64,000 nt of DNA. It comes from Primula veris. Lineage: Eukaryota; Streptophyta; Magnoliopsida; Ericales; Primulaceae. The first letter of the stretch is position 1, and every line of letters starts with the position of its first letter. Position numbers and translations under genes: made by a program. Where the stretch lies: the NCBI GenBank assembly GCA_963682055.1, contig OY821741.1:26792711-26856710 (forward strand), read 5' to 3'. Below, piece after piece: positions 23,226-33,327 of this stretch. The notes below the pieces were generated by a model. The model saw only the letters and a program-made list of their open reading frames with translations. It searched no databases and was not told the DNA's origin.

Positions 23226-23450
23226 ATGAGTGTAACCAAATTTTAAATATTTACGGTTTTTTTATTTTTTTTCAAAAAAAATCATAAAATAAAAAAAACT
23301 CAGATCATGAGGTGTTGTCACGTCATTTGACATCTTTTTGATTAATTTGTGTCACGTTGTGTTATGTGAATAAAAATATTAATTATTATTAAATTAGTAT
23401 GTAAATTGTTTAATTTGATAGTGGGATACGGTTAAATTTGGGAAAAAAAA
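23222..23450 (-). repeat. Right arm of the long inverted repeat flanking the viral segment
   Basis: Reverse-complement partner of 17928-18178. The inner end is GATGAGTGTAACC; the outer end is an A-run near 23450. The arms are about 5 kb apart and enclose the fold-back element and all the viral DNA. Confidence 0.75.
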
Positions 23451-23613
23451 TATATTTAATGTACTGTACTGTATGTTTTTAACGATTTAGATATCATACT
23501 AACAAAATTAACAATTGACGTACCGAAAGTTAGTTTCAATTTTCATTTTGATCGTATTGTTTGTAAATTATATAAATTTAAAAGCTTAATTTTTTGAAAT
23601 CTTATAAATTCAA

Positions 23614-23616
<3 letters not shown>

Positions 23617-23654
<38 letters not shown>
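23617..23654. repeat. (TA)19 microsatellite
   Basis: 38 bp of pure TA, followed by a pyrimidine-rich tract (CTTTCTCTCTCTTCCTG..) that resembles a plant core promoter or 5' leader. It may act as a TATA region, but there is no proof. Confidence 0.9.
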
Positions 23655-23658
<4 letters not shown>

Positions 23659-25258
23659 ACTAAACCGATCTATCTTTCTCTCTCTTCCTGTATTTCTCTC
23701 CTCACTCTATTTAGCTCTTATAGTTCCATCAATAAAAGGTGTGTCTAATTCTTTCCTTTTTTTTAAAAAAAATAATAATTAATTTCCACCATTACATTCT
23801 CGATTTTGGGTTGGTTTCTTTTAATCTCAATGAATAGGTTTCTTTTAACTACCCTTTACCGAGTTTTTTTTGCTACCTTTAATTGATTGCTAATATATTT
23901 ATTTATTTATTTTTCATTTTCTTTAATCATCTAACATTTGCCACCTTATTTTTTTGTTTTCTTAATGTGTAGTATTATGCAGATTATTTAAAACATTTAA
24001 TGGAGCGGAGAACTAATTCTCTACTATCTTTTAATTTTAAATACTACTAACAACCAAATAAATAAACCCTCATTTTCTCATAGGGAAAATAATCATTTAG
24101 AACTTAATTATCAAAAACCCATGTTTAAAATCTCTTTTAAAATTAAATACAAATTCTACGTTGATACTCTTTTGTTTTTAACTTTGATGCTACGTTGATA
24201 TGTACCAAATCTTAAATAAGAGTTGAGCATGTGGATTTTTGGATATTAAGTGTGAATTTATATACTAATCAATGATTCTCTCTTGCTCTTATATTAGTGA
24301 AATGTCAGGGTTTTCAAACTCTATACCAACTGATTTGCTGAACTTTTCATTTGGGATAACGATTAGTATGCGGATTAAAGCATTTTTCTTTTCTTAATTT
24401 CTTGTCTATTATTATTCAGATGATTTAAAGCATTTAATCAAGTGAAGAACTAATTTATTTACTAATTCTCTAGCTTCTAATTTAAAAAAGTACTAACAAC
24501 CAAACCAAACCAAACCCTCATTTGCTCATATACTAGTGAAATGTCAGGATTTTTTACTCACTTTATTTTTTTTTTCTTTTTTGTCTTTGTTGCTATGGAA
24601 TTCTGTAAATCAGGTTTTTGGTTTTCTCCCCTTTTTTCTTTTGGGATTATGATTAATATGCGCGATTTTTTTATTCCTGTACCGTAAAATCTACTAAATG
24701 TATTAGATAGATTTAGATTACCGTGAAGGACAACTTGTATGTAAAAATGATAAGAGAAGTACGAATTTTTAAGCTTAAATGATTTCATTTGCTTCTAGGA
24801 TGAGCTACATTTGGTTTATCAGCTTAAAAGCTGAGCTTTTTGTTCTTTGGCCTGCAAAAGCTAGAATTTTACATTTCTTTTCCCAGCGTCAAATAAGCAG
24901 CCTTATTTTTCTGAAAAATTGACCCAACTGAAAGAAAGATTTTTACTTATTTATCAAAAACAAAGGTCTTCAATCTTTGTTTCACTTAGGTCAATATTTA
25001 TTTAATTTGATATATTTTTTTTTTTATTTGGTAGTATTGACCCAACTGAAAGAAAGATTTTTTACTTACGTGAATGAAAAATTGAAGACCTTTGTTTTTA
25101 CTTAATAAGTATTGTACCTTAACTTAATTTTACCCTTTTTTTACTGTAGCCTAATGTCCACTAAAAGTATTAGATAGAATACTGTGAAGGGCAACTTGTT
25201 TGTAAAATGATATAAGATGTAAGAGTGGTAATGTAAGATTTTTTAAGCTTAAGCTACA
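23655..25258 (+). other. Non-coding DNA with local duplications; possible 5' leader and intron
   Basis: No ORF. Positions 23660-23740 are CT-rich and end in AAAAG/GTGTGT, a possible donor site. Two imperfect duplications are visible. One is a block near 23985-24110 that recurs near 24410-24550 (AACTAATT.., CTAACAACCAAA.., AAACCCTCATTT). The other is a block near 24690-24910 that recurs at about 25145-25258 and, beyond Copia C, at 30534-30645. The segment 24110-24310 resembles intron sequence at 47690-48120. If the exon at 30841 is real, this stretch plus Copia C would be its first intron. Confidence 0.45.
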
Positions 25259-25515
25259 TATTAGAAACCTTACATGCTTCGGTTGAACAACAAAGCGAAG
25301 ATTGAACAGCAGAGAGAAGAAAGAAGAACAACAAAGAAAAAGCTCTTATGTCTTATTATTATGTTTATACATCTAATTTATGTAGTGATAACATCTAATT
25401 TATGTAGTGATAGTATTTACATTAGAAGCCCATGTAGTACCCAACTAATGCATATGAACCTAAAGATATATAAACTAGTATACATCATTCAAAAAGATAA
25501 ATATAAATGATAATA
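25259..25515 (-). repeat. 3' LTR of Copia C
   Basis: Reads TATTATCATTTAT...GGTTTCTAATA on the minus strand. The ends are a 5-bp inverted repeat TATTA/TAATA, not the usual TG..CA. It carries a direct repeat ACATCTAATTTATGTAGTGATA.. (two copies, 25367 onward). Apparently identical to 30277-30533. Confidence 0.93.
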
Positions 25516-25525
25516 GCCCCCCTCA
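25516..25525 (-). other. Polypurine tract of Copia C
   Basis: On the minus strand TTGAGGGGGGC lies directly before the 3' LTR. It primes plus-strand DNA synthesis in LTR elements. Confidence 0.8.
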
Positions 25526-28500
25526 AGATGGAGAATGAAGAGTCTGAATTCCCATCTTGTCTAACAAGGAATATAGCAAAGAAAAACTGAGGGCTTTGGT
25601 GAATATGTCTGCGAGTTGGTACCGTGAGTAAACATGTAAAAGGTGTATTTTTTCTTCAAGAATCTTATCTCTGACGAAGTGACAGTCGATTTCTATGTGT
25701 TTAGTTCGTTCATGTTGTACGGGATTGTGAGCTAACGCAATTGCAGACTTGCTATCGGTAAAGACAGCAATCGGGCCCGAAAAGGGAACTGTCAAATCAG
25801 CAAGCAATTGTGAAAACCAGACGGTCTCAGCAGTTGTCTGAGCAAGAGCTCTATATTCGGCTTCTGTAGAACTTCTCGATACAACGTTTTGCTTCTTACT
25901 TTTCCACGACACAAGAGATTCACCCAAAAATAAACAAAAACCAGAAATTGACCGTCTCGTGTCGATACACGAGGCCCAATCAGCATCAGAATATGCTTTC
26001 AAAACCAAATCAGTATGAGAAGGGAAAAAAATTCCTTGGGCAGGAGTGCCCTTCACATATTTAAGAACCCTAACAGCAGCATCCATATGAACTTTGCATG
26101 GTTTAGACATAAACTGACTCAACGTATTTACGGCATAACTAAGATCTGGCCTTGTAATGGTCAAATAGATGAGCTTCCCGACAAGTCGTCTGTAGAGTAG
26201 AGGATCTTGCAAAGGATCAGGTGCATTTTTAGTGAGTTTAAGATTTGGTTCCATAGGAGAACTTACAGGCTTGGAGCCTAAAAGACCAGAACTTTCAAGT
26301 AGCTCGAGAGAATATTTTCTTTGGCACAAATGTAACCCGTCTGTTGTTCGTAAAACTTCCAAGCCCAAGAAGTAATGTAAGGGGCCTAAGTCCTTTATTT
26401 TGAAAGATATATCCAGGAAACTTTTTGTAGTAGAAATGAGAAAATTGTCATTACTGGCTAAGATTATGTCATCAACATATACTAGAAGAGCCAAAAATGA
26501 ATCATTCTTTTGTATAGTAAATAGAGAATGGTCTGCCGATGACTGTTTAAAACCTTGGTGACGCAAAGCTCCGGCTAATTTATTAAACCATTGTCTACTA
26601 GCTTGTTTAAGTCCATATAAAGACTTGTGTAATTTACAAACAAGATTACTATTTTCTTTTACAAAGCCCGGAGGGAGTTGCATGTAAACTTCTTCATTTA
26701 GATCACCGTGTAAAAAAGCATTATTAACATCTAGTTGGATCAAATTCCAATTTTTGACAACAGCAACAGCTAATAAAGTTCTAACCGTAGTCATCTTAGC
26801 AACGGGACTAAAGGTAGCTTCGTAATCAATCCCTTCTAGTTGAGTGAACCCCTTTGCTACTAGTCTCGCTTTATATCTTTCGACTGAGGCGTCAGCTTTG
26901 TGTTTGACTTTAAAAACCCATTTGCATCCGATTGGATGTTTGCCATTTGGTAGAGGCACAACACTCCAAGTGCAATTTTGTTGCAAAGCTTCAACTTCGG
27001 TTTTCATAGCTTCAATCCATTTATGATCTTTTGAAGCTATACGAAATGATGATGGTTCGGAAATAGATGAAATAGCAAGACAAAATTTCTTATGTTTTTG
27101 AGAAAAATTATCATAAGAAAGGGAAAATTTTAAGTCATAAGGGTGCGTAGATACTGGAGTTTGACCTTGAGCTAATGAACAGTGGAAATCCTTTAAATAA
27201 GTCGGAGGATTAGTTTCCCTCCTAGATTTCCTAACTTGAGGAAGTGGCGATGGGTCAACCGGGGACGAAATAGACGAGTTATGTGAGGAAGAGGATGGAG
27301 GTATAATAGGCTGAATTTGAAATGAAGGAGAATGAGCCACGTATTCAGAAGAAGTTGGTACTGAAAAATCATCTTCGACAGAAGAAGAAGAAGAAGGAAA
27401 TATATGAAAATCAGAAGAAGGTATATTTGTAGGTGAATTAGGAGTTTGAGAACGAAAAGGAAAAATGTCCTCATAAAATGAGACATCTCTAGAGCCAAAA
27501 AGATGTCTCTTCTCAAGGTCGTATAGCTTATATCCCTTAACGCCATATGGGTAACCAACAAATATGCATTTTCTTGCACGCGGATCAAATTTTGATCTTT
27601 GTCTAGAAAGTGTGCAAGCATAGGCCAAACATCCAAAAACTCGGAGATGGCTGAGAGAAAGTTGTTTATTAAACAACATTTCGAAAGGAGATTTATTATG
27701 AAGTACCGGTGTTGGTAATCTGTTTATAAGATAAGCAGCCGCTAACACACATTCCCCCCAAAGGTGTTCAGGCAAATTAGCTTGGAACTTTAAAGCCCTA
27801 GCAACATTTAACAAATGTTGATGTTTTCTTTCCACAACACCATTTTGTTGTGGTGTTTCGACACAACTCATCTGGTGAATTATGCCATTTTCCTGATAAA
27901 AGGGAAGTAATATGAACTCGGTTCCGTTATCTGACCTCAACACTTTAATTCTTTGTCCAAATTGGGTTAGTACCATTTGATAAAAAGTAGGGATAATTAC
28001 ACTGGTTTCTGATTTGTGCTTAAGCAAATAAACCCATGTCGTTCTAGTATAATCGTCAACTATCGTAAGAAAAAAATGATAACCACCAATTGAAGCAACA
28101 TTATAAGAACCCCAAAGATCACAATGAATCATCTCAAAAGCAAAACTTATACGAATAGTGCTACTAGAAAAAGGAAGTTTATGTTGTCTTGATAAATGGC
28201 AAACATCACATGGTGTACTAGTTAAAGGTTTAAGACCAGGTACATATTTAGCTAACAATTGCATATTAGTCGGAGATGCATGGCCCAACCTATGATGCCA
28301 AATAGTAGGAGAACAAGTGACCTGGGAGGCGGTAGGTACCGCTTCAGAAACGACTCCAAAATCTTTAGAAACTAAGTCGGTATCTTCCAAAAAATAGAGC
28401 CCGTTCGCCTCTCTAGCAATCCCAGTCATCAGCTTGGTTTGTAAGTCCTGGATAGTGCAACATTGATAATAGAAGATAAGACAACAATTCCGATCTCTTG

Positions 28501-30136
28501 TTAATTTACTAGCTGATATTAAATTGAACCCAAAGGCGGGAACACACAAAACATGATTCAATATCAAACCGGACTTGAATACTACGTTCCCTACATGAGT
28601 TACTTGCACTTTACCCCCATTCGGTAAATAAACAAAAGTGTCCATGGTTCCAATGACATTGGTGAGAAGCGTTAGGGAACTAACCATATGTTCACTCGCA
28701 CCGGTGTCAACTAACCATGGGGTCTTAATGTTTTGAAAAGAATTTAATTTTGATAGACCACGAGTACTAATAGGCAAGGCATATTCTGAATTATCAGTGT
28801 AAGACTTTAGTAGACTGCTACCTGTAAAAGCCATATTAGAGAAAGGGGTGTCAGCAACACTGTTTGTAACACTAGCTTGAGCACTGTTGTTTTGAGCACC
28901 CTGTCCTTGAGATTGGACAATACTACAAAGTTGGTTGAACTGTGCTGGTGTAAAAGAATAGTTGGAGTTCACATGTTCTGTCATCCGAGGAAAATCGTGC
29001 ATTGAATAAGAAGGACCATTGTAGTATGAAGCAGGAGATGTTGTGTTTGTATGAGCATGCATAGGAGATGCAGAGCGGATGTTGTGTGAGTTATATCCCG
29101 CAATAGCTCCGGCTGAAGGCATAGATACTGGGTTGGCTGAATGAGAATGAGGTTTGTAACCCAAAATTCCCCTGCCTTTGCCTCTTCCTTGATTATCTTT
29201 AAGTCTATAGTTAGGATCTTTAGCCCTGTAGGTAAGCGGATATCCGTGAAGCTTATAACATGTTTCACGTACATGGTTGGTTCCTTGGCAATAAGAGCAC
29301 TGCATAGCTATTTTAGTCCCCTGAGCAAAAGAATTCTTCATATTTAGATTATGGTTAACAGCCAAAACCATACTTTCGGAGTAGTCACGAGAAGAAGTGT
29401 TCGCAAGTCTACTAGATTCCTCTGAGCATAAAAGTGAGAAGACGTCGTCCAACGGGGGAATAGGTTTCATCATTAATATCTGGCTTCTTTCTTTGGCAAA
29501 ATCATCATTTAATCCCATAAGAAAAACCATACGAAAATGGTTTTGTTCTCTTTCTTGTAATTTACTCATAAAGTTACAAGCACACCCATTAATCACACCA
29601 CAAGAACAAGTGGGTAAAGGACTAAACATATTCAAACCATTCTAGATTATTTGTAGTTGAGTGAAGTATTCTGTAATAGACCGAGTTCCTTGGGTAAGGG
29701 AGTGCAAAGACTTGTGTAGTTCATAAATTTTAGGTTCCCTTCCTTGAGTATATCTCTGTTTCAAAACGTTCCACATTTTTTCAGCTGTATCGACATATAA
29801 AATAGACTGAGAAATATCTGGACTAACAGAATTTACTATCCAAGACTGGACTACCCAATTACATCTCTTCCATGAGTGATGCAAAGTATCATTGGAATTA
29901 GGACAGGCCAAAGAACCATCAATAAAACCCATTTTGTTCTTTACTCCAATAACCATAGTCATAGCTCTACACCATGTGTGATAATTTGCCCCATTCAAAA
30001 TGGGATTAACTAAACTACTACCCACTGTATCACTAGGGTGAAGGTAATAAGGGCTGTGTATATCAATAACATTGTTACCAGCACTATTATTCGAAGCGGA
30101 AGCATTACTAGAAGGAGAGGTAGGAGTTTCGCCCAT
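25523..30136 (-). pseudogene. Copia C gag-pol polyprotein, one nonsense codon
   Basis: One frame of about 1537 codons starting at ATG 30136, broken only by TAG at 29642-29644 inside the gag (UBN2-type) region. Domains in order: gag; zinc knuckle CSYCQGTNHVRETC; protease DTGASEHM; pre-integrase WHHRLGHAS and CDVCHLSRQ; integrase core IVDDYTRTTWVYLL, RSDNGTEF, ERKHQHLL; RT KARLVAKGFTQ, FSPVAKMTTVRTLL, QLDVNNAFLHGDL, catalytic YVDD (26468-26479); RNase H SDADWASCIDTRRSISG, STEAEYRALA and the ADIFTKAL end. All catalytic motifs are present. The TAG sits in mid-gag, not at the gag/pol border, so it is more likely a mutation than a programmed readthrough site. Possibly still mobilised in trans. Confidence 0.93.
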
Positions 30137-30266
30137 TGAAGACAACACTTTAAATAAGTTATAAATAAGAAAACCCCCAAATTACCCTTTAAGTTAAAAG
30201 TAAGAGGAGAAACTTACCGAGAAAAAAGGTTAAAACAATCGACAAGAAGAAGAGGGCATATGAACA

Positions 30267-30276
30267 TCTGATACCA
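30267..30276 (-). other. Primer binding site (initiator Met tRNA), Copia C
   Basis: The minus strand reads TGGTATCAGA, starting immediately after the LTR end ..TAATA with no spacer. It confirms the LTR boundary despite the unusual terminal bases. Confidence 0.9.
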
Positions 30277-30533
30277 TATTAGAAACCTTACATGCTTCGG
30301 TTGAACAACAAAGCGAAGATTGAACAGCAGAGAGAAGAAAGAAGAACAACAAAGAAAAAGCTCTTATGTCTTATTATTATGTTTATACATCTAATTTATG
30401 TAGTGATAACATCTAATTTATGTAGTGATAGTATTTACATTAGAAGCCCATGTAGTACCCAACTAATGCATATGAACCTAAAGATATATAAACTAGTATA
30501 CATCATTCAAAAAGATAAATATAAATGATAATA
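30277..30533 (-). repeat. 5' LTR of Copia C
   Basis: 257 bp, apparently identical to 25259-25515. The outer flank is CTACA (30534-30538), matching 25254-25258. Confidence 0.93.
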
Positions 30534-30840
30534 CTACATTTGGTTTACCGGCTTAAAAGGTCAGCTTTTTTCTTTTTGGCCTGAAAAAAGCTAGAATTCG
30601 ACATTTCTTTTCCCAGCCTCAAATATGCAGGCCTTATTTTCTAAAAACATTAGGCCAGACAAAGCGTGAGTGCTTATTTGTACATTGGTAAGGTGACAAA
30701 TATTTTCATTGTTTACTCTTATGACATAATTTTCAGTCGCTTAACTTGTGTAAACTATTTTTTTTATCTAAAGAGTGGAATTATTTATAGAAAGGAAGAA
30801 CAAACTACACTGATCTTTTTCTGATTTTGTAGTTACTACA

Positions 30841-30943
30841 ATGGTGAAGCGAAAAGTTAAGAAAACTGCTTTAAAGAACACAGCCTGTGCGGATGAGAAT
30901 ACTCATGCTGAGAAAGAACCAAAATCATTTCAAGACCCTGAAG
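30841..30943 (+). CDS. Possible first coding exon of an unrecognised host gene
   Basis: ATG preceded by a plausible acceptor (TTTTTCTGATTTTGTAG at 30816-30832) and eight leader bases. It encodes about 34 residues, very basic at the start (MVKRKVKKTALK) and then acidic (KEPKSFQDPE). A donor-like AAG/GTGCGT follows at 30943/30944. If read through, the frame ends at TAG 31021. I do not recognise the product. Downstream exons could not be joined with confidence: the following DNA is AT-rich and then falls into an assembly gap. Copia C would sit in the intron just upstream. It could also be a chance ORF. Confidence 0.3.
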
Positions 30944-32590
30944 GTGCGTATTTTATGAAATATTCTTTTCATACTTGTTTTTCTTCCAAGTGTAAAGGTA
31001 GCGATAATGAATGGTTGATTTAGTTTATTGGTGGTATGTCGAAAAAAACGCCTTGCTGAGAGCCTAAATCTCTGCTTAGCCTATATTGGAATTTTGTTAT
31101 TCTACTCTAGTGTTGTCCTTGCATGTTCTCTGTTGGAAAGGTTATGCAATTAAAATATTTTACAAAAACTTTACCAAGAGACAGGTCTCCCCTCGATCCA
31201 TAATTTTCTAAATATTTTCTTTAATTCATGTTGATGATAATTTACAAAAGGAGAACTTATTACTATGACATATTAGATTTTGCAAATGATGTTCTTGTTG
31301 AATTTATTTTCCGGATTATAGATTTGCTTTTAGAATAAAGATAGTCTTTTGTGGAAAAAGTACTTAGTAAATGACTTGAAGACATGAAGAGAAACTTTAA
31401 ATAACAAGACTGGATTTTCGTGAGAGCATCCTATGTTTTTATAATTAACTACACAGATACTTGCACTTTTTCAAGTGTCATTAGGACACTTGTATGTATA
31501 AGTACCTTTATGGCAAAGAAGAATTTAAATTTAAATTTAGTTTGATTCGACAATTGAAGCTGTGGCCTATATTTATGATTTAATCTCAAGTGATTTCTAT
31601 ACCTTGTGTTTGTCGGTTCTCCATATGCGACTTTTACTGCAATTTACAGAGAACCAACCCAAGCAATTTCACAAGAAGTTATAAATAGATTATGACTACC
31701 GATCTCNNNNNNNNNNNNNNNNNNNNNNNNNNNNNNNNNNNNNNNNNNNNNNNNNNNNNNNNNNNNNNNNNNNNNNNNNNNNNNNNNNNNNNNNNNNNNN
31801 NNNNNNNNNNNNNNNNNNNNNNNNNNNNNNNNNNNNNNNNNNNNNNNNNNNNNNNNNNNNNNNNNNNNNNNNNNNNNNNNNNNNNNNNNNNNNNNNNNNN
31901 NNNNNNAATTTTTATGTTCTATCAGCGACACACTACTATTGCGCCACGGATCCATTTATCTATAAAATTAGTTGACTTGCTAATCAAAAGTAATTAAATT
32001 ATTATTTTGACGCTCAATGTTTAGAACCACGCTCTAGTTTTCGGATTATAAGTTTCTCCAATGACTTCAACATGCTTAAGTTAAAACTATACAATTAGAT
32101 AAATTAGCCCATCATTATCTTTTTAGGTTGACTTGTCAAAGATGCAAATGTTTTGGAACTTTGCGCACAAAAGAAGAAATAATGTAAGTAAATAAACACT
32201 CCCTTTCATATTTGTTTTTATATATAAGAAATTTAGTAATTTTGAGGAGAAACTAAGGAATACTGTACATTGCTTTTGATGAGATTTCAATTTTTGTTTC
32301 CAACTTATGGCTTTGGTTGGTTGTTACAGAATACAAGGGAAGTTCACTTTATGCCGTATTAGTATGTGAACTTTTAAGTAGACGCTTTTGAAAATAAATA
32401 ATACAAAATGTTGTATTTTCCACGTTTACTAGAAGCAACAAAACATAAATGTGATATACATGCTAATTTTATCAAGATCCGCTATTAGAAGGTCCATAGA
32501 CTTGGCCAAATCCTTGAAACGTTAAACTCTCACACTCTCCATCCCCATAAAACAAGGCCAACAAACTTAACAATCTATATATTCTCTCCC
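30944..32590. other. AT-rich DNA with an assembly gap
   Basis: No supported gene. 31707-31906 is a run of 200 N, a standard-size gap, so the real missing length is unknown. A short stretch at 32128-32182 is flanked by AG and GTAAGT like a small exon, but its phase does not join to 30943. Confidence 0.6.
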
Positions 32591-32617
32591 ATGGCCATAT
32601 CCCATTGCCGGTCTTGA
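32591..32617 (+). promoter_or_regulatory. Upstream ORF in the leader of the MIZ1-like gene
   Basis: ATG at 32591 opens an eight-codon frame ending in TGA at 32615-32617, 14 bp before the main ATG and in another frame. It is followed closely enough by the main start to allow leaky scanning or reinitiation. A TATATATT stretch at about 32574-32581 lies too near to serve as the TATA box if this uORF is in the message. Confidence 0.4.
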
Positions 32618-32631
32618 TCAAAGGTGTCGGA

Positions 32632-33327
32632 ATGCAACCTGGCATGGGGGAGCCAAAGCCGAAGAATACAAACTGTGTTGCAACGTCATCACGACCCGGG
32701 CCTCCTGATCCTTTACCCCACCAGCAATCCTCTCTACTTCAGCCTTCCCACAAGAAGAAGCAAAAGTCCGGAAAAGCCCTTCGCATTTTGCGATCTGTTG
32801 TTTTCCGGACATTTCCCATAAAGTCTCCCATGTCTGGGACTCGCGTTAGTGGTACCCTCTTTGGATACCGTAGGGGGAGGGTAAGCTTGTCTTTACAAGA
32901 AAGCCCCAGGACCCTCCCCACATTGGTTCTTGAACTAGCCATGCATACAAACGTGTTGCAAAAGGAAATGAGCATGGGAATGGTCCGAATAGCCCTCGAA
33001 TGCGAAAAGAAGATCGAAAAGGATAAGATAGGGTTATTAGAAGAGCCATTGTGGACTATGTATTGTAACGGGAAGAAGAATGGGTATGGGATTAAAAGAG
33101 AGGCGAATGAGGAGGATTTGCAAATAATGGAACTTCTAAAAGCTGCGTCGATGGGGGCAGGTGTTCTTCCTGCGAAATGTGATGTGGATGCCTCTGACAA
33201 TGAGATTGCGTATATGCGATCCCACTTCGAGCATGTGGTTGGGTCCAAGGACTCGGAGACGTTGTACTTGTTGAGCCCGGATGAGAACAACGGGCCGGAG
33301 TTGAGTATTTTCTTTATGAGGATATGA
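32632..33327 (+). CDS. MIZU-KUSSEI1-like protein (DUF617 family)
   Basis: Intact, intronless, 231 residues. The variable N-terminal third is Pro-, Ser- and Lys-rich. From about residue 72 to the end it matches the MIZ1/DUF617 (PF04759) domain: VSGTLFGYRRGRVSLSLQE, then LVLELAMHTNVLQKEM, MVRIALECEK, EEPLWTMYCNGKKNGYG, MRSHFEHVVGSKDSETLYLLSP and the closing PELSIFF. MIZ1 of Arabidopsis is needed for root hydrotropism and acts at the endoplasmic reticulum surface; other family members are poorly known, so the exact role here is not given by sequence. The first in-frame ATG was chosen. The reading frame is GC-richer than its surroundings, as expected for a real gene in AT-rich repeat DNA. Poly(A)-like AATAAAA occurs at about 33580. 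Confidence 0.93.
   Translation: MQPGMGEPKPKNTNCVATSSRPGPPDPLPHQQSSLLQPSHKKKQKSGKALRILRSVVFRTFPIKSPMSGTRVSGTLFGYRRGRVSLSLQESPRTLPTLVLELAMHTNVLQKEMSMGMVRIALECEKKIEKDKIGLLEEPLWTMYCNGKKNGYGIKREANEEDLQIMELLKAASMGAGVLPAKCDVDASDNEIAYMRSHFEHVVGSKDSETLYLLSPDENNGPELSIFFMRI

Larger units (their letters stand above)
25259..30533 (-). mobile_element. Young full-length Copia retrotransposon C
   Basis: Complete element on the minus strand, 5275 bp. Both LTRs are 257 bp and look identical base for base. The target duplication CTACA is at 25254-25258 and 30534-30538. Primer site and polypurine tract are in place. Its single gag-pol frame is broken by only one TAG. Identical LTRs mean insertion was recent, since the two LTRs are equal at birth. 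It interrupts a locally duplicated host sequence that continues on both sides. Confidence 0.95.

Noticed and set aside
25274..25510. 78-codon ORF present twice (also at 30292-30528)
   Set aside because: It lies inside both Copia C LTRs; the duplication is the LTR pair, not a gene family.
29642..29644. TAG in Copia C as a programmed gag/pol readthrough codon
   Set aside because: It lies within gag, well before the zinc knuckle, and most plant Copia elements have one uninterrupted gag-pol frame.
32128..32182. Exon-like stretch between AG and GTAAGT
   Set aside because: Only 55 bp, and its phase with the exon at 30841 gives an immediate stop. No partner exon is visible.
32618..33290. Long minus-strand ORFs opposite the MIZ1-like gene
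   Set aside because: Shadow frames of a conserved plus-strand gene; they have no domain.
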